Source of the DNA: Gaiellasilicea sp963811885
GTDB taxonomy: Bacteria; Actinomycetota; Thermoleophilia; Gaiellales; Gaiellaceae
NCBI GenBank assembly: GCA_963811885.1
Contig: CAWETB010000012.1
Coordinates: 327,840 to 391,839 of the forward strand
Direction of reading: 5' to 3'
DNA: 64,000 bases
Shown here one piece after another: positions 55,901-64,000 of this stretch. The translations under genes and the position numbers were made by a program. The number at the start of each line of letters is the position of its first letter. The stretch's first letter is position 1. The notes under the pieces are model-generated. The model was not told where the DNA came from, did no database searches, and worked only from the letters and a program-made list of their open reading frames with translations.

Positions 55901-56904
55901 TGACGGCGGAGGACGCGGCCGGCAACATCAGCGCGCCGTCGACAGAGCTCGCCGTCACCGTCCCCCGCCGCCCGACACGGCTCCGCCGTCGGCACCGTCA
56001 GGCCTCACCGCGTCGACGACGGTTGGCTCTGCCACCGTGAGCTGGACGGCTGCGACCGACAACGTCGGTGTCGTTCGCTACAACGTGCACCGCTCGACGA
56101 CGGCAGGCTTCACGCCGGCGACCGCCAACCGGGTCGGCCAGCCCACCGGCACGAGTTTCACCGACTCGGGGCTTGCCGCCGGTACCTACTACTACCGGGT
56201 GACGGCCGAGGACGCGGCCGGCAACATCAGCTCACCCTCGGCCCAGCTCACGGCCACCGTTCCTTCCGCAGCCACCGCCGGCATCCGGCTTGGTTGCGGC
56301 GTATGGGTTGAATGCGGGTTCGGGCTCGAGTGTGGTTGATGCGTCGGGTCGGGGGAACGGCGGGGTGGTGTCGGGTGCGGTGTGGAGTGCGTCGGGTCGG
56401 TTTGGGTCGGCGTTGAGTTTTGACGGGGTGAACGATTGGGTGACGGTTGCTGATTCGGCGTCGCTGGATTTGTCGTCGGGGATGACGGTGGAGGCGTGGG
56501 TGCGGCCGTCGAAGGCTGGTGGGTGGCGGACGGTGGTGGTGAAGGAGCGTCCTGGCGGCGTCGTCTATGGGTTGTATGGGGACCAGGCGGGTGGTCGGCC
56601 GTTGGGTCAGATCGATGTCGGCGGGGAGCGGAATGCGGTCGGGACGTCGGCGTTGCCGTTGAATGCGTGGTCGCATCTGGCGGCGACGTTCGACGGGGCG
56701 GTCGTGCGCCTGTTCGTGAACGGTGTTCAGGCGGGTTCGCTGGCGTTCTCGGGGTCGATGGCGGCGTCGACTGGGTCGTTGCGGCTTGGTGGGAACGGCG
56801 TCTGGGGTGAGTGGTTCGCGGGCTTGATCGACGAGGTGCGTGTCTACAACCGCGCGCTCAGCGCGAGCGAGATCCAGCAGGACATGCAAACACCCGTCGG
56901 ATGA
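52917..56904 (+). CDS. Secreted PQQ-type sugar dehydrogenase-like protein with PKD, LamG and FnIII domains, copy 2 (many frame breaks)
   Basis: Paralogue of the preceding gene with the same architecture: dehydrogenase-like propeller (~53,050-54,180), PKD (~54,200-54,430; YIWNFGDG), the HHDTHTHPF segment (~54,600), LamG C (55,047-55,657), two FnIII units and LamG D ending at TGA 56,902-56,904. Propeller residues differ modestly (FGEVRLIDGG, DVWEEIDLGQ). Some frame breaks are at the same codons as in copy 1 (for example the extra C in GACGCGGCAACCAC), others are not. The start has the same lack of a canonical codon. It meets the epimerase gene tail to tail, 18 bases apart. Confidence 0.75.
55047..55657 (+). 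repeat. LamG domain repeat C
   Basis: Third LamG copy, in gene copy 2. A frame break near 55,150 (GVESSGRFG) interrupts an otherwise near-identical sequence. Confidence 0.9.
55705..56265 (+). repeat. Two tandem FnIII domains, copy 2
   Basis: FnIII pair of gene copy 2, same repeat sequence as 51,615-52,170, with breaks near 55,858 (GTSSPT) and 55,970. Confidence 0.85.
56290..56901 (+). repeat. LamG domain repeat D
   Basis: Fourth LamG copy, uninterrupted 204-residue ORF to the stop at 56,904, with the same G/T-ending codon pattern. Confidence 0.9.
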
Positions 56905-56922
56905 GCTTGACCTGGAGCCGGC

Positions 56923-57856
56923 TCACGCATGCACGCTTGTGGTTGCGTGCAGCCGCCGGAGCCCGTCCTCCAGGGAGACTTCGGGTTCCCACCCGAGTAC
57001 TTGCTGTGCCCGTGTGATGTCGGGCTGGCGTACTTTGCGGGTCGTCGACCGGCAGCGCCTCGTAGACGATCTCGCTGCCGCCGCCCCAGACCTCGAGCAC
57101 CTTCTCGGCCAGCTCGAGCAGGGTGAACTCCTGCGGGTTGCCGATGTTGACGGGGAGGTGCTCGCCGCTCTCGGCGAGCAGCGATCAGGCCGCGGATCAG
57201 GTCGTCGACGTAGCAGAAGCTCCGGGTCTGCGAGCCGTCGCCGAAGACGGTGATCGGCTTGTCGCTCCATCGCCTGGCGGACGAAGGTCGGGATCGCGCG
57301 GCCGTCGTCGGGGCGCATCCGCGGCCCGTAGGTGTTGAAGATGCGGACGATCGCGGTGTCGACGCCCTGCTGGCGGTGGTAGGCCATCGTCAGCGCTTCG
57401 GCGTAGCGCTTGGCCTCGTCGTAGACGCCGCGGGGGCCGATCGGGTTGACGTTGCCCCAGTAGGTCTCCGGCTGCGGATGCACCTGCGGATCGCCGTAGA
57501 CCTCGCTCGTCGAGGCGAGCAGGAAGCGCGCGCGCTTGAACTTCGCCAGCCCGAGCGCGTTGTGGGTGCCGTGCGAGCCGACCTTAAGCGTCTGCAGCGG
57601 CAGCCGCAGGTAGTCGATCGGGCTCGCCGGGCTGGCGAGGTGGTAGACGAAGTCGACCGGCTCCTCGATCCGGATCGGCTGGGTCAGATCATGCGGGACG
57701 AACGCGAACTCGTCCGTGCCGCATGTGCTCGATGTTCGCCAACGAGCCCGTCTCCAGGTTGTCGACACAGATCACCCGGTGACCCCGCTCCAGCAGCGCG
57801 TCGCAGAGATGAGAACCAAGAAAGCCGGCACCGCCGGTCACAACCGAAGTAGTCAC
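56923..57856 (-). CDS. NAD-dependent epimerase, UDP-glucuronate decarboxylase-like (several frame breaks)
   Basis: Extended SDR sugar-nucleotide enzyme of ~310 residues, most like UDP-glucuronate decarboxylase (UDP-xylose synthase). GTG 57856 begins VTTSVVTGGAGFLGSHLCDALL with the NAD motif GGAGFLGSH. Then HLASPASPIDYLRLPLQTL, STSEVYGDP (catalytic Thr/Ser) and YDEAKRYAEALTMAYHR (YxxxK), FNTYGPRMRPDDGRAI; the end is RAQQVLGWEPEVSLEDGLRR. Breaks lie near 57,720 and in 57,040-57,290. GGAGG is 5 bases before the start. dTDP-glucose dehydratases are related, but the SPASP and RMRPDDGR motifs favour the decarboxylase. Confidence 0.85.
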
Positions 57857-57899
57857 GAAGCCTCCGAAGTCGTCATTGTCCTAGGAGGGATCGATAGGA

Positions 57900-57936
57900 C
57901 CGCAAGTTGCGGGCTGTCGCTGCTCGAAAGTCGAGC
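57900..57936 (-). terminator. Two small hairpins after the giant DUF4082 gene
   Basis: CCGCAA-G-TTGCGG (57900-57912) and GCTCGA-AAG-TCGAGC (57922-57936), both perfect stems without a T tract, in the 160-base gap downstream of the giant gene stop. Possibly its terminator. Confidence 0.4.
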
Positions 57937-58017
57937 CTGCGGCTGTTGTCCGGTCTGAGCGCACGAGCGCCGATAGGAGCATCGGCAACATCGGGCTCGA
58001 ATGGAGTGCCGCGGAGG

Positions 58018-60975
58018 TTAGGAGGGGTCGAAGACGACGTCGACCCAGTAGTTGCTCGATGCCGAACGTGTCGGTCGGGAACGCCGGGCGACGCCGTAGC
58101 GTACACGCCGTTGCCGCCCGGCGCCGACGCGTCAGCGCGTGCAGCGGCGCGTTGTCGACGGCGGCGCTGAAGAAGTTCGACGGTCGACGGCGTAGTGCCC
58201 GGTCGGCGCGAAGTAGGACGCGACGTAGTCGTGTTCGCGGTGATCGCGCACGGGCGACGAGAAGCGTGACCTGCTGCCACCCGGTCGCCGTCTCGTTCGT
58301 GAACGTCGCCGTCGCAAGCAGCGTGCCGGTCGGCAGTCCACAGGCTGCCGACGTGGGTGCCGGTGTTGCCGGGGCCCTTGTAGAAGCGGACGCCGCTGAT
58401 CGTGCCGGCGACGTCGGCGCTGGAACTTCACGCCGAGCTCGACCGCGCTGCGGGTCGTGTGACGATGCGACGGCCGGTAGCGTCGCCGGTCGAGACAGAT
58501 GCGTGCACGGGCAGCGTCGCCCGCCGGTGGTGAACGACCAGGTCAGCGTCGCCGGCGAGTGCGTTGCCCGGCCAGGTCCGTCGCTGCCGCTCGACCGTGG
58601 CGGTGTAGTGGTCGCCGGCGGCGAGTGCGGCGTTGGGGGTGAGGGTACGCGTCTCGCGATGCGCGTCGTAGTGACGGTCGCTGCGACGGCGCACCGCGCC
58701 GTCCCGGAGTGCGAGCGTCGTGCTGGTGACCGTGGCGGGGTCGAGCGCTCGCTGAACGTCGCGGTGACGGTGCTACCGGCGGCGACGCCGGTGCTGCCGG
58801 CGGCGGGTGGTCGAGCCGGTGACCGTGGGCGGCGTGGTGTCGGGGGTGCGTCGGTCGTGAAGACGACGTCGACCCAGTAGTTGGTCGCGTTGTACGGTCT
58901 GGTCGGGAACCGGCGCGGCGCCGTAGCGGTAGACGCCGTTGCCGCCGTCGGCCGGTCGGCCAGCGCGTGCAGCGGGCCGCGTTGTCGTGCGCCGCTGGTC
59001 GAAGTAGCCTGGCGTCGAGCGCGTAGTGGCCGTTGGGGGCGTGGTACGAGGCGACGTAGGTCGTGCCGGCGGTGACGGCGACCGGGTGCGCGAAGGTCGA
59101 CCTGCTGCCAGCCGCGTGCGCGTCTCGCCGGTGAAGGTCGCCGTGGCCGAGCAGCGTGCCCGTCGCTGGTCCACAGGCTGCCCGATGTGGGTGCCGGTGT
59201 TGCCGGCGCCCTTGTAGAACCGGACGCCGGTGATCGTAGCCGTCCGCGTCGGCGCGTGAACTTCACGCCCGAGCTCGACCGCGCTGGTGTCGCTCGGCGC
59301 CGACGATCGCCGGCGTGCGCCGTGCTCGGCCAGAGGCGTGCACGGGCAGCGCTGGCGCCGACCGGTGGTGAAGGACCACGTGACGTCGGCGGCCATGCGG
59401 TTGCCGGCCAGATCGGCGTCGCTGCGCCGCCGACGGTGGCCGTGTAGGTGGCGCCGGCGGCGAGCGCTGCGGTCGGCGTGAAGGTCGCCGCGTCGGTGCG
59501 GCGCGTCGTAGCTGATCGGTGCCGGCGACCGTGGCGCGCCGGCGTCCTCGAGGCGTGAACGTGATCGGCGACGCGGCTGCGACGGCCTCGCTGAACGTGG
59601 CCGATCGACCGTGGTGGCGATCGGCACGCCCGTGGCGCCGCGGCGGGGCGTGGCGACGTCGACCGTGGGCGGCGTCGGTGTCGGCGGCGCGTCGGTGGTG
59701 AAGACGACGTCGACCCAGTAGTTGCGTCGCCGTCGGAGTCTGGTCGGGAAGCCGCGCTGGCGCCGTAGCGGTAGACGCCGTTCGCCGCCGGTCGGCGTCT
59801 GGCGAGCGCGTGCAGCGGGCGCGTTGTCGACTCCGGCGCTGGCGAAGTAGCCGACGGTCGACGGCGTAGTGGCCGCTGTGGGGCGTGGTACGAGACGACG
59901 TAGGTCGTGCCGCGGTGACCGCCACCGGCGCGCGAAGGTCGACCTGCTGCCAGCCGGTCGCCGTCTCGCCGGTGAACGTGGCGCGTGGCGAGCTGCGTGC
60001 CGGCTGAGTCCAGAGGCTGCCGATGTGGGTGCCGGTGTTGCCGGCGCCCTTGTAGAACCGGACGCCGGTGATCGTAGCCGGTCGACGTCGGCCGTGAACT
60101 TCACGCCGAGCTCGACCGCGCCGGTGTCGCTCGGCGTCGGCGACGGCCGGGCGTCGCGAGTCGTGCCAGATGCGTGCACGGGCAGACGCCGGGCGCGGCG
60201 CGGCCGGTGGTGAAGCGACCACGTGACGTCGGTGCCGTCATGCGCGTTGCCGGCCAGGTCCGTCGTGCCGCCGCTGACCGTCGCGGTGTAGGTCGTCGCC
60301 GTCGGCCAGCGGCGCGGTCGGCGTGAACGTGGCGCGTCTGCGTCGGCGCGTCGTAGCGACCGTGCCGGCGACGATCGCGTTGCCGCCGGCGTTGCGTCAG
60401 CGGTGAGCGCGATCGTGGCCGGCTGCGACCGGCTCGCTGAACGTCGCGGTCGACGTGGTCGATCGGTCGGCACGCCGGTCGCGCCGGCGGCGGGCGTCGC
60501 GGCGATGACCGTCGGCGGCGTGGTGTCGGCGGGCGCGTCGGTGTCGAAGACGACGTCGACCCAGTAGTTGCGTGGCGCTGTAGCGTGCTGCGTCGGGAAG
60601 CCGCGCGTCGCGCCGTAGCGGTAGACGCCGTTGCCGCCGTCGTCGCCGCTCGGCGAGCGCGTGCAGCGGCGCCGTTGTCGTACGCCGCGCTGGTGAAGTA
60701 GCCGCGCGTCGACGGCGTAGTGGCCGTTCGGGGCGTGGTACGAGGCGACGTAGGTCGTGCCGGCGGTGACCGCGACCGGGCTGCGCGAAGCTGCGCCTGC
60801 TGCCAGCCGGTCGCCGTCTCGTTGGTGAAGGTCGCCGTCGCCAGCAGCGTGCCCGCTGGTGCGTCCACAGGCTGCCGATGTGGGTGCCGGTGTTGCCGGC
60901 GCCCTTGTAGAAGCGGACGCCGGTGACGTAGCCGGTCGACGTCGGCGCGTGAACTTGACGCCGAGCTCGACGGCC
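58018..60975 (-). repeat. Four DUF4082 + Ig-like tandem units (~840 bp each)
   Basis: The NYWVDVVF block recurs at about 58,030, 58,863, 59,704 and 60,546, giving a period of 833-842 bases. Each unit holds DUF4082 (~420 bases) and, except the last, an Ig-like domain (~420 bases). Identity is high enough to see by eye. Confidence 0.85.
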
Positions 60976-62950
60976 GCGGCGTCGGTCGGCGGCCGGCGTC
61001 GCCGGCGTCGACGGTCGCCGACCAGATCGTGCACGGGCAGGCGACGTGTGACCGTGACGCCGGCGGCCGGGGTGCTCGAGGTTGCCGCTGTCGTCGACGG
61101 CGCGCGACCTGGATGGTCGCGCCGGCCCGCGTGCCGGACGTCCAGGTGTAGGTCCAGCGTCGCCGGCCCGGTGGCCGGGTGCCAGGTCGCGCCGCCGTCG
61201 GTCGAGACCTCGACGCCGGCGACCACGCCGCCGCCGGTGTCGGTCGCGGTGCCCGGTGATCGTGACCGGGCGTGCCGTTCGGCGACGCTGGCGCCGGCGG
61301 CCGGCGAGGTGATCGTCGACGGTCGGCGCGCGTGGTGTCGGTCGACGCGGTGGCGGCGACCAGGCCGGCCTGCAGCGTCGCCGGCTGCGCGCCCATGTCG
61401 GCGAGGAGGTTGACCGTCGCCTGCTGCATCCGGACGTCCGGCGGCCGCGGCGGGTCCGGCTGACGTCGTGGCTTGCGTCGAGGCCCCACGACCACTGGAC
61501 GGTGCCGGCGCCGAAGACGAGCGCGCCGCTCGGCGCCCGGTAGAGCGTCAGCGTGGTGGGTGGCCGTCCCGGCGCCGTACGACGTTGCCGTAGTCCTGGA
61601 TGTAGCTGTCGACGGTCGAGCGTCGTCGACGACAGGCGATCAGGCCGGCCGGCCGGAAGCCGTTGTCGAGGTCCTCGTCCCACTCGTAGCCGAGCGTGCC
61701 GGGCGGCAGCGTGGCGGTCTCGCCCGGCGGCGAGCGTCGCGACGCTCGGTGTTCCGCCAGAACCGCAGCTTGCCGTCCGCGGCGGGCACCGTGATCGCGT
61801 CGTCGCGGTACCGTTGACCGTGAAGATGCGTGCCGGTGAGCGCGTTCTCGGGCCGGCCGCCGTCGGCGGGCGGGCTGAAGCGCGGGTCGCGCCAGGTGCC
61901 GGTCCACTCGCGGGCTCGGGTCGATCTTCGCGTTCGCCGTGCGTCTCCTTGTAGGAGACCAGCGTGCGGTACGGCGTGTCGCGTGCCGTCGATGCTCGGC
62001 TCCCAGCGGGTCTTCCAGAAGACCTCGTTGCCGCTGAAGAACGCGAGGTTCACGCCGGCGTCGCGCGCCGCCTCGACGTTGGCGCGCTGCGCGCCCGACC
62101 AGTACTCGTCGTGCCCGACCGACAGGAACGACCTTGTGCTCGAGCAGCTCGGCGCCGCGGCGGTCGGTGTCGACGCCGCGCGATGTAGCTGACGTCGTAG
62201 CCGTTGCGCTCGAGGCAGCGGACCATCGGGTACTCGTCGCTGAAGAACGAAGTCGCGTTCGTCGTGTCGCCGCGCGTCGTCGAACGGGCGGTTGTAGCTG
62301 ACCTTGTACGCGCGCCCGTCGGGCGCGCCGACGTAGAGGCTGTTGCCGCCGTAGTCGTTGTACGCCTGCCAGGTCGTGTCCGAGGTCTGGAACAGGAGGT
62401 CGGAGTGGCTGCGTCGTCGCGGACGACGAAGACGATGTGGCTCGCGCCGCCGGTGTCGGTGCGCGTGAGCTGCGCGATGTAGACGCCCGAGACCGCGTCG
62501 GCCGGCACGGTCCAGGACGCCGAGACCGCCCAGTTGCCGCAGTCGACGAGGCCGGTGGCCGCGTCGGTCAGGCAGGCCGGCTGGGTCTGCGGCAGCGGCG
62601 CCGAGGGTGTGACCGTCGCGACCTTGCCGGGCGCCGTGCCCGCCGTAGTAGCCCAGGCGGTAGATGTCGATGCGGTAGCCGATGCGTCGGTCTTGATCTT
62701 GAAGTTGACGGTCTCGCCGACGTTGACGCTGATGTCGGTCGCGAAGCCCTGGATCGTCGGGTCGCCGCTGCCGTCGATGTCCCACTCGGTCTCGGGCTTG
62801 CCGGGCTGCGCGTTCTCGCACACGATCTTGTTCGTCCCGCAGTGGGCAGCGATCGCGGTCGAGGCCCGTGTCGGCCCGGATGACGAGCGCCAGGGCGAAG
62901 GCGAGGGCAAGCAGGAGCAGGGTCACCCGTCCACCGGTCAGGGCGGCCAT
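58018..62950 (-). CDS. Giant secreted protein: dimethylformamidase-like, Ig-like and four DUF4082 domains (very many frame breaks)
   Basis: About 1640 residues read across dozens of indels. ATG 62950 starts MAALTGGRVTLLLLALAFAL (signal). N-terminal region 62,850-61,640 has CENAQPGKPETEWDIDGSGD, YRLGYYGGHGA, SASWTVPADAVSGVYIAQLTR, SDTTWQAYNDYGGNSLYV and WRDPRFSPPADGGRPENALT, matching dimethylformamidase large-subunit-like proteins. An Ig-like domain (~61,330-61,010; ITG.A.D.GGGVVAGVEVST) follows. Then four ~840-base units, each a DUF4082 domain (VELGVKF, FYKGAGNTGTHIGSLW, HYAVD, NYWVDVVF) and a Big-type Ig domain (ATGVPxxTxVTATFSE). It ends NYWVDVVFDPS. Likely a surface protein. Confidence 0.7.
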
Positions 62951-63213
62951 TCCGCACGGCCGCTTGTCTCCGTTGTCGACACCTCTTCTCCCCAGCTCAC
63001 GGTGGCAACATCTACTGCCATGCTCACTATGCGGGTCGTTCTCAATAGGGGCAACTCGCCATATGGCTAAAGTCAGAGCGCCGGCCCAGCCGAATGGCTA
63101 GCTGCTGATCAGCCGGCCGGTCTTGCAGATCTGGTCTACAGAGTTCGCCTGAAGTCGGCCATGCTCGAAAGGACGATGGCGAGGCAATCTAGGGCTCTGG
63201 GGAGGGCGGTGAC

Positions 63214-64000
63214 GTGAGCGTGGGGGTCGAAAGCGCTGTGAAGGCGCCCTCCGTGGCGCGGCCAACGCACCGACTGCGCCGGGGCCGGACACGGCTGCTG
63301 GCGCTGGGCGACCTGGTCGCGCTGTTGCGTTGGCGTACACGAGTTGCGTACCTCGTCGCTGACGCGATTGCTCCGCTGCCGCCTGTCTCGGCAGACAGAT
63401 GGTTTCTCGTCTTGCTGCTGCTGACGGCTCCGTTCGTCTGGCTCGGCCTCTTCACGGCCTACCGGCTCTACGACAACGACAGCTTGCGGATCTCCGTCTC
63501 GAGCTTCGACGAGGTTCGCGATCTGTTGCACGTGATGCTGATCGGCTCACTGATCTATCTCGTTCGTGTCACAAGGCGTGGCGGGTACTTCTTCGACTGG
63601 TGGATCTACACCGCGGTGGAGGCCGCACTGTTCATGTCCGGCGCGCTCGTGCTCGTACCGATCCTTCGCGGCACGATCCGAAGCTGGGTCTTCCCGCGTG
63701 TGATGACCGCCCGTCGGACCCTGACATTGGGCAGTGGCGAAGACGCACGGCTCGTCTATCGCAAGATCACGGCTCATCCCGAGTACGGGCTCGAGGTGAT
63801 CGGATTCCTGGACGGCGATGCGACGGAGCCCCTGCCGGCCGCGATGCTGGGGTCGCCGAGTGAGATCGCGCGTGTGATCGAGGAGTACGAGGTCGATCGA
63901 GTCCTGGGAGTCACGACAGTCGGGAGCCACGAGGAGACGCTCGAGCTCGTTCGTACAGTTCAGGCGTCCCGACGTCCAAATCTCGATCGTCCCCGCTACT
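63214..64000 (+). CDS. Polyprenyl-phosphate sugar phosphotransferase, N-terminal part (runs off the window)
   Basis: N-terminal 260 residues of an initiating exopolysaccharide sugar transferase of the WbaP/CpsE group. Visible helices (FLVLLLLTAPFVWLGLFTAY, EAALFMSGALVLVPIL) and the CoA-binding-like Rossmann domain TLTLGSGEDARLVYRKITAHPEYGLEVIGFLDGD. The catalytic C-terminal transferase domain lies outside. GTG 63214 follows GGGGAGGG. Frame disturbances that cancel are seen near 63,320-63,350 and 63,565-63,590, and one near 63,960 (RRPDVQISIVPRY in another frame). With the epimerase it suggests a polysaccharide locus continuing to the right. The 263 bases upstream hold only divergent promoter DNA. 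Confidence 0.75.
   Translation, partial: MSVGVESAVKAPSVARPTHRLRRGRTRLLALGDLVALLRWRTRVAYLVADAIAPLPPVSADRWFLVLLLLTAPFVWLGLFTAYRLYDNDSLRISVSSFDEVRDLLHVMLIGSLIYLVRVTRRGGYFFDWWIYTAVEAALFMSGALVLVPILRGTIRSWVFPRVMTARRTLTLGSGEDARLVYRKITAHPEYGLEVIGFLDGDATEPLPAAMLGSPSEIARVIEEYEVDRVLGVTTVGSHEETLELVRTVQASRRPNLDRPRY

Larger units (their letters stand above)
52832..56904 (+). repeat. Tandem duplication, copy 2 (~4.1 kb)
   Basis: Copy 2 starts with a remnant of the GNAT-like gene end (KEAFAPAPVPHGP stop), then the same promoter and gene. Offset between matching starts is 4105 bases. Copies differ by scattered substitutions and indels, so the event is not very recent. Confidence 0.85.

Noticed and set aside
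50950..56901. Repeats in the LamG/FnIII region as a CRISPR array or insertion sequence
   Set aside because: Units are ~270-610 bases, coding and in frame with domains; there are no short repeats with spacers and no transposase.
63063..63101. 12-codon ORF (MAKVRAPAQPNG) upstream of the sugar transferase
   Set aside because: No ribosome site, no terminator and no conservation cue, unlike the 14-codon ORF at 36860.

Overview
The window looks like chromosomal DNA of a high-GC actinobacterium. GTG starts are common, many genes have a TANNNT box 6-10 bases before the start codon (leaderless transcription), neighbouring genes often overlap by GTGA or ATGA, and GC is very high. The gene style (class-E-like SdhABE, a tandem citrate synthase pair, DUF4082/LamG surface proteins, short AhcY) suggests class Thermoleophilia (Gaiellales/Solirubrobacterales). 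That placement is inference. I saw no rRNA, tRNA, CRISPR array or transposase.

Layout. 0-4 kb: a molybdate ABC importer (modA end, modB, modC) converging on a membrane GGDEF/HD-GYP protein that follows a 35-residue aromatic-tailed peptide gene. 4-10.9 kb: small proteins, a secreted HEXXH peptidase candidate, pgsA, a biotin carboxylase/BCCP gene, a Suc/Fer-like protein, a JmjC-type hydroxylase with an acidic leader ORF, and a lipoprotein. 10.9-18.5 kb: sucC-methyltransferase-sucD-hydrolase, ahcY, a DEAD-box helicase and an aminotransferase. 18-22.5 kb: a minus-strand run icd-mdh-SDR-PDZ/S16 protease with two small membrane or Cys-rich genes after it. 22.6-26.8 kb: gltA-gltA2-HEAT-like-purE-purK, with the last four genes coupled by GTGA overlaps. 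27-31.5 kb: xerC-xerD, a secreted GH-like protein, a hydrolase and plsC. 31.5-36.8 kb: ABC exporter, UBP zinc finger, P1 peptidase, cupredoxin lipoprotein, pckA. 36.8-43.3 kb: a tiny Gly-rich peptide gene, a large SARP/cyclase-like/ATPase/TPR regulator, a dimethylformamidase-like protein and a PQQ propeller. 43.3-48.8 kb: sdhA-sdhB-sdhE, phosphoesterase, Asp23 and GNAT-like genes. 48.8-64 kb: two tandemly duplicated secreted sugar-dehydrogenase/PKD/LamG/FnIII proteins, a UDP-glucuronate decarboxylase-like epimerase, a giant DUF4082 repeat protein and the start of a polyprenyl-phosphate sugar transferase. This last stretch is a cell-surface/exopolysaccharide region.

Together the central metabolic genes form a dispersed TCA neighbourhood (sucCD, mdh, icd, two citrate synthases, sdhABE, plus pckA) within 36 kb, mostly with their own leaderless promoters.

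Major caution: many otherwise well conserved genes are broken by single-base indels, mostly +1 insertions. They are sparse at 0-36 kb and dense at 37-43 kb and 49-63 kb. Removing one base at each break restores full-length family members whose lengths are exact multiples of three, so I treat most breaks as consensus errors and annotate across them. Exact starts, ends and domain borders in the dense regions are approximate.
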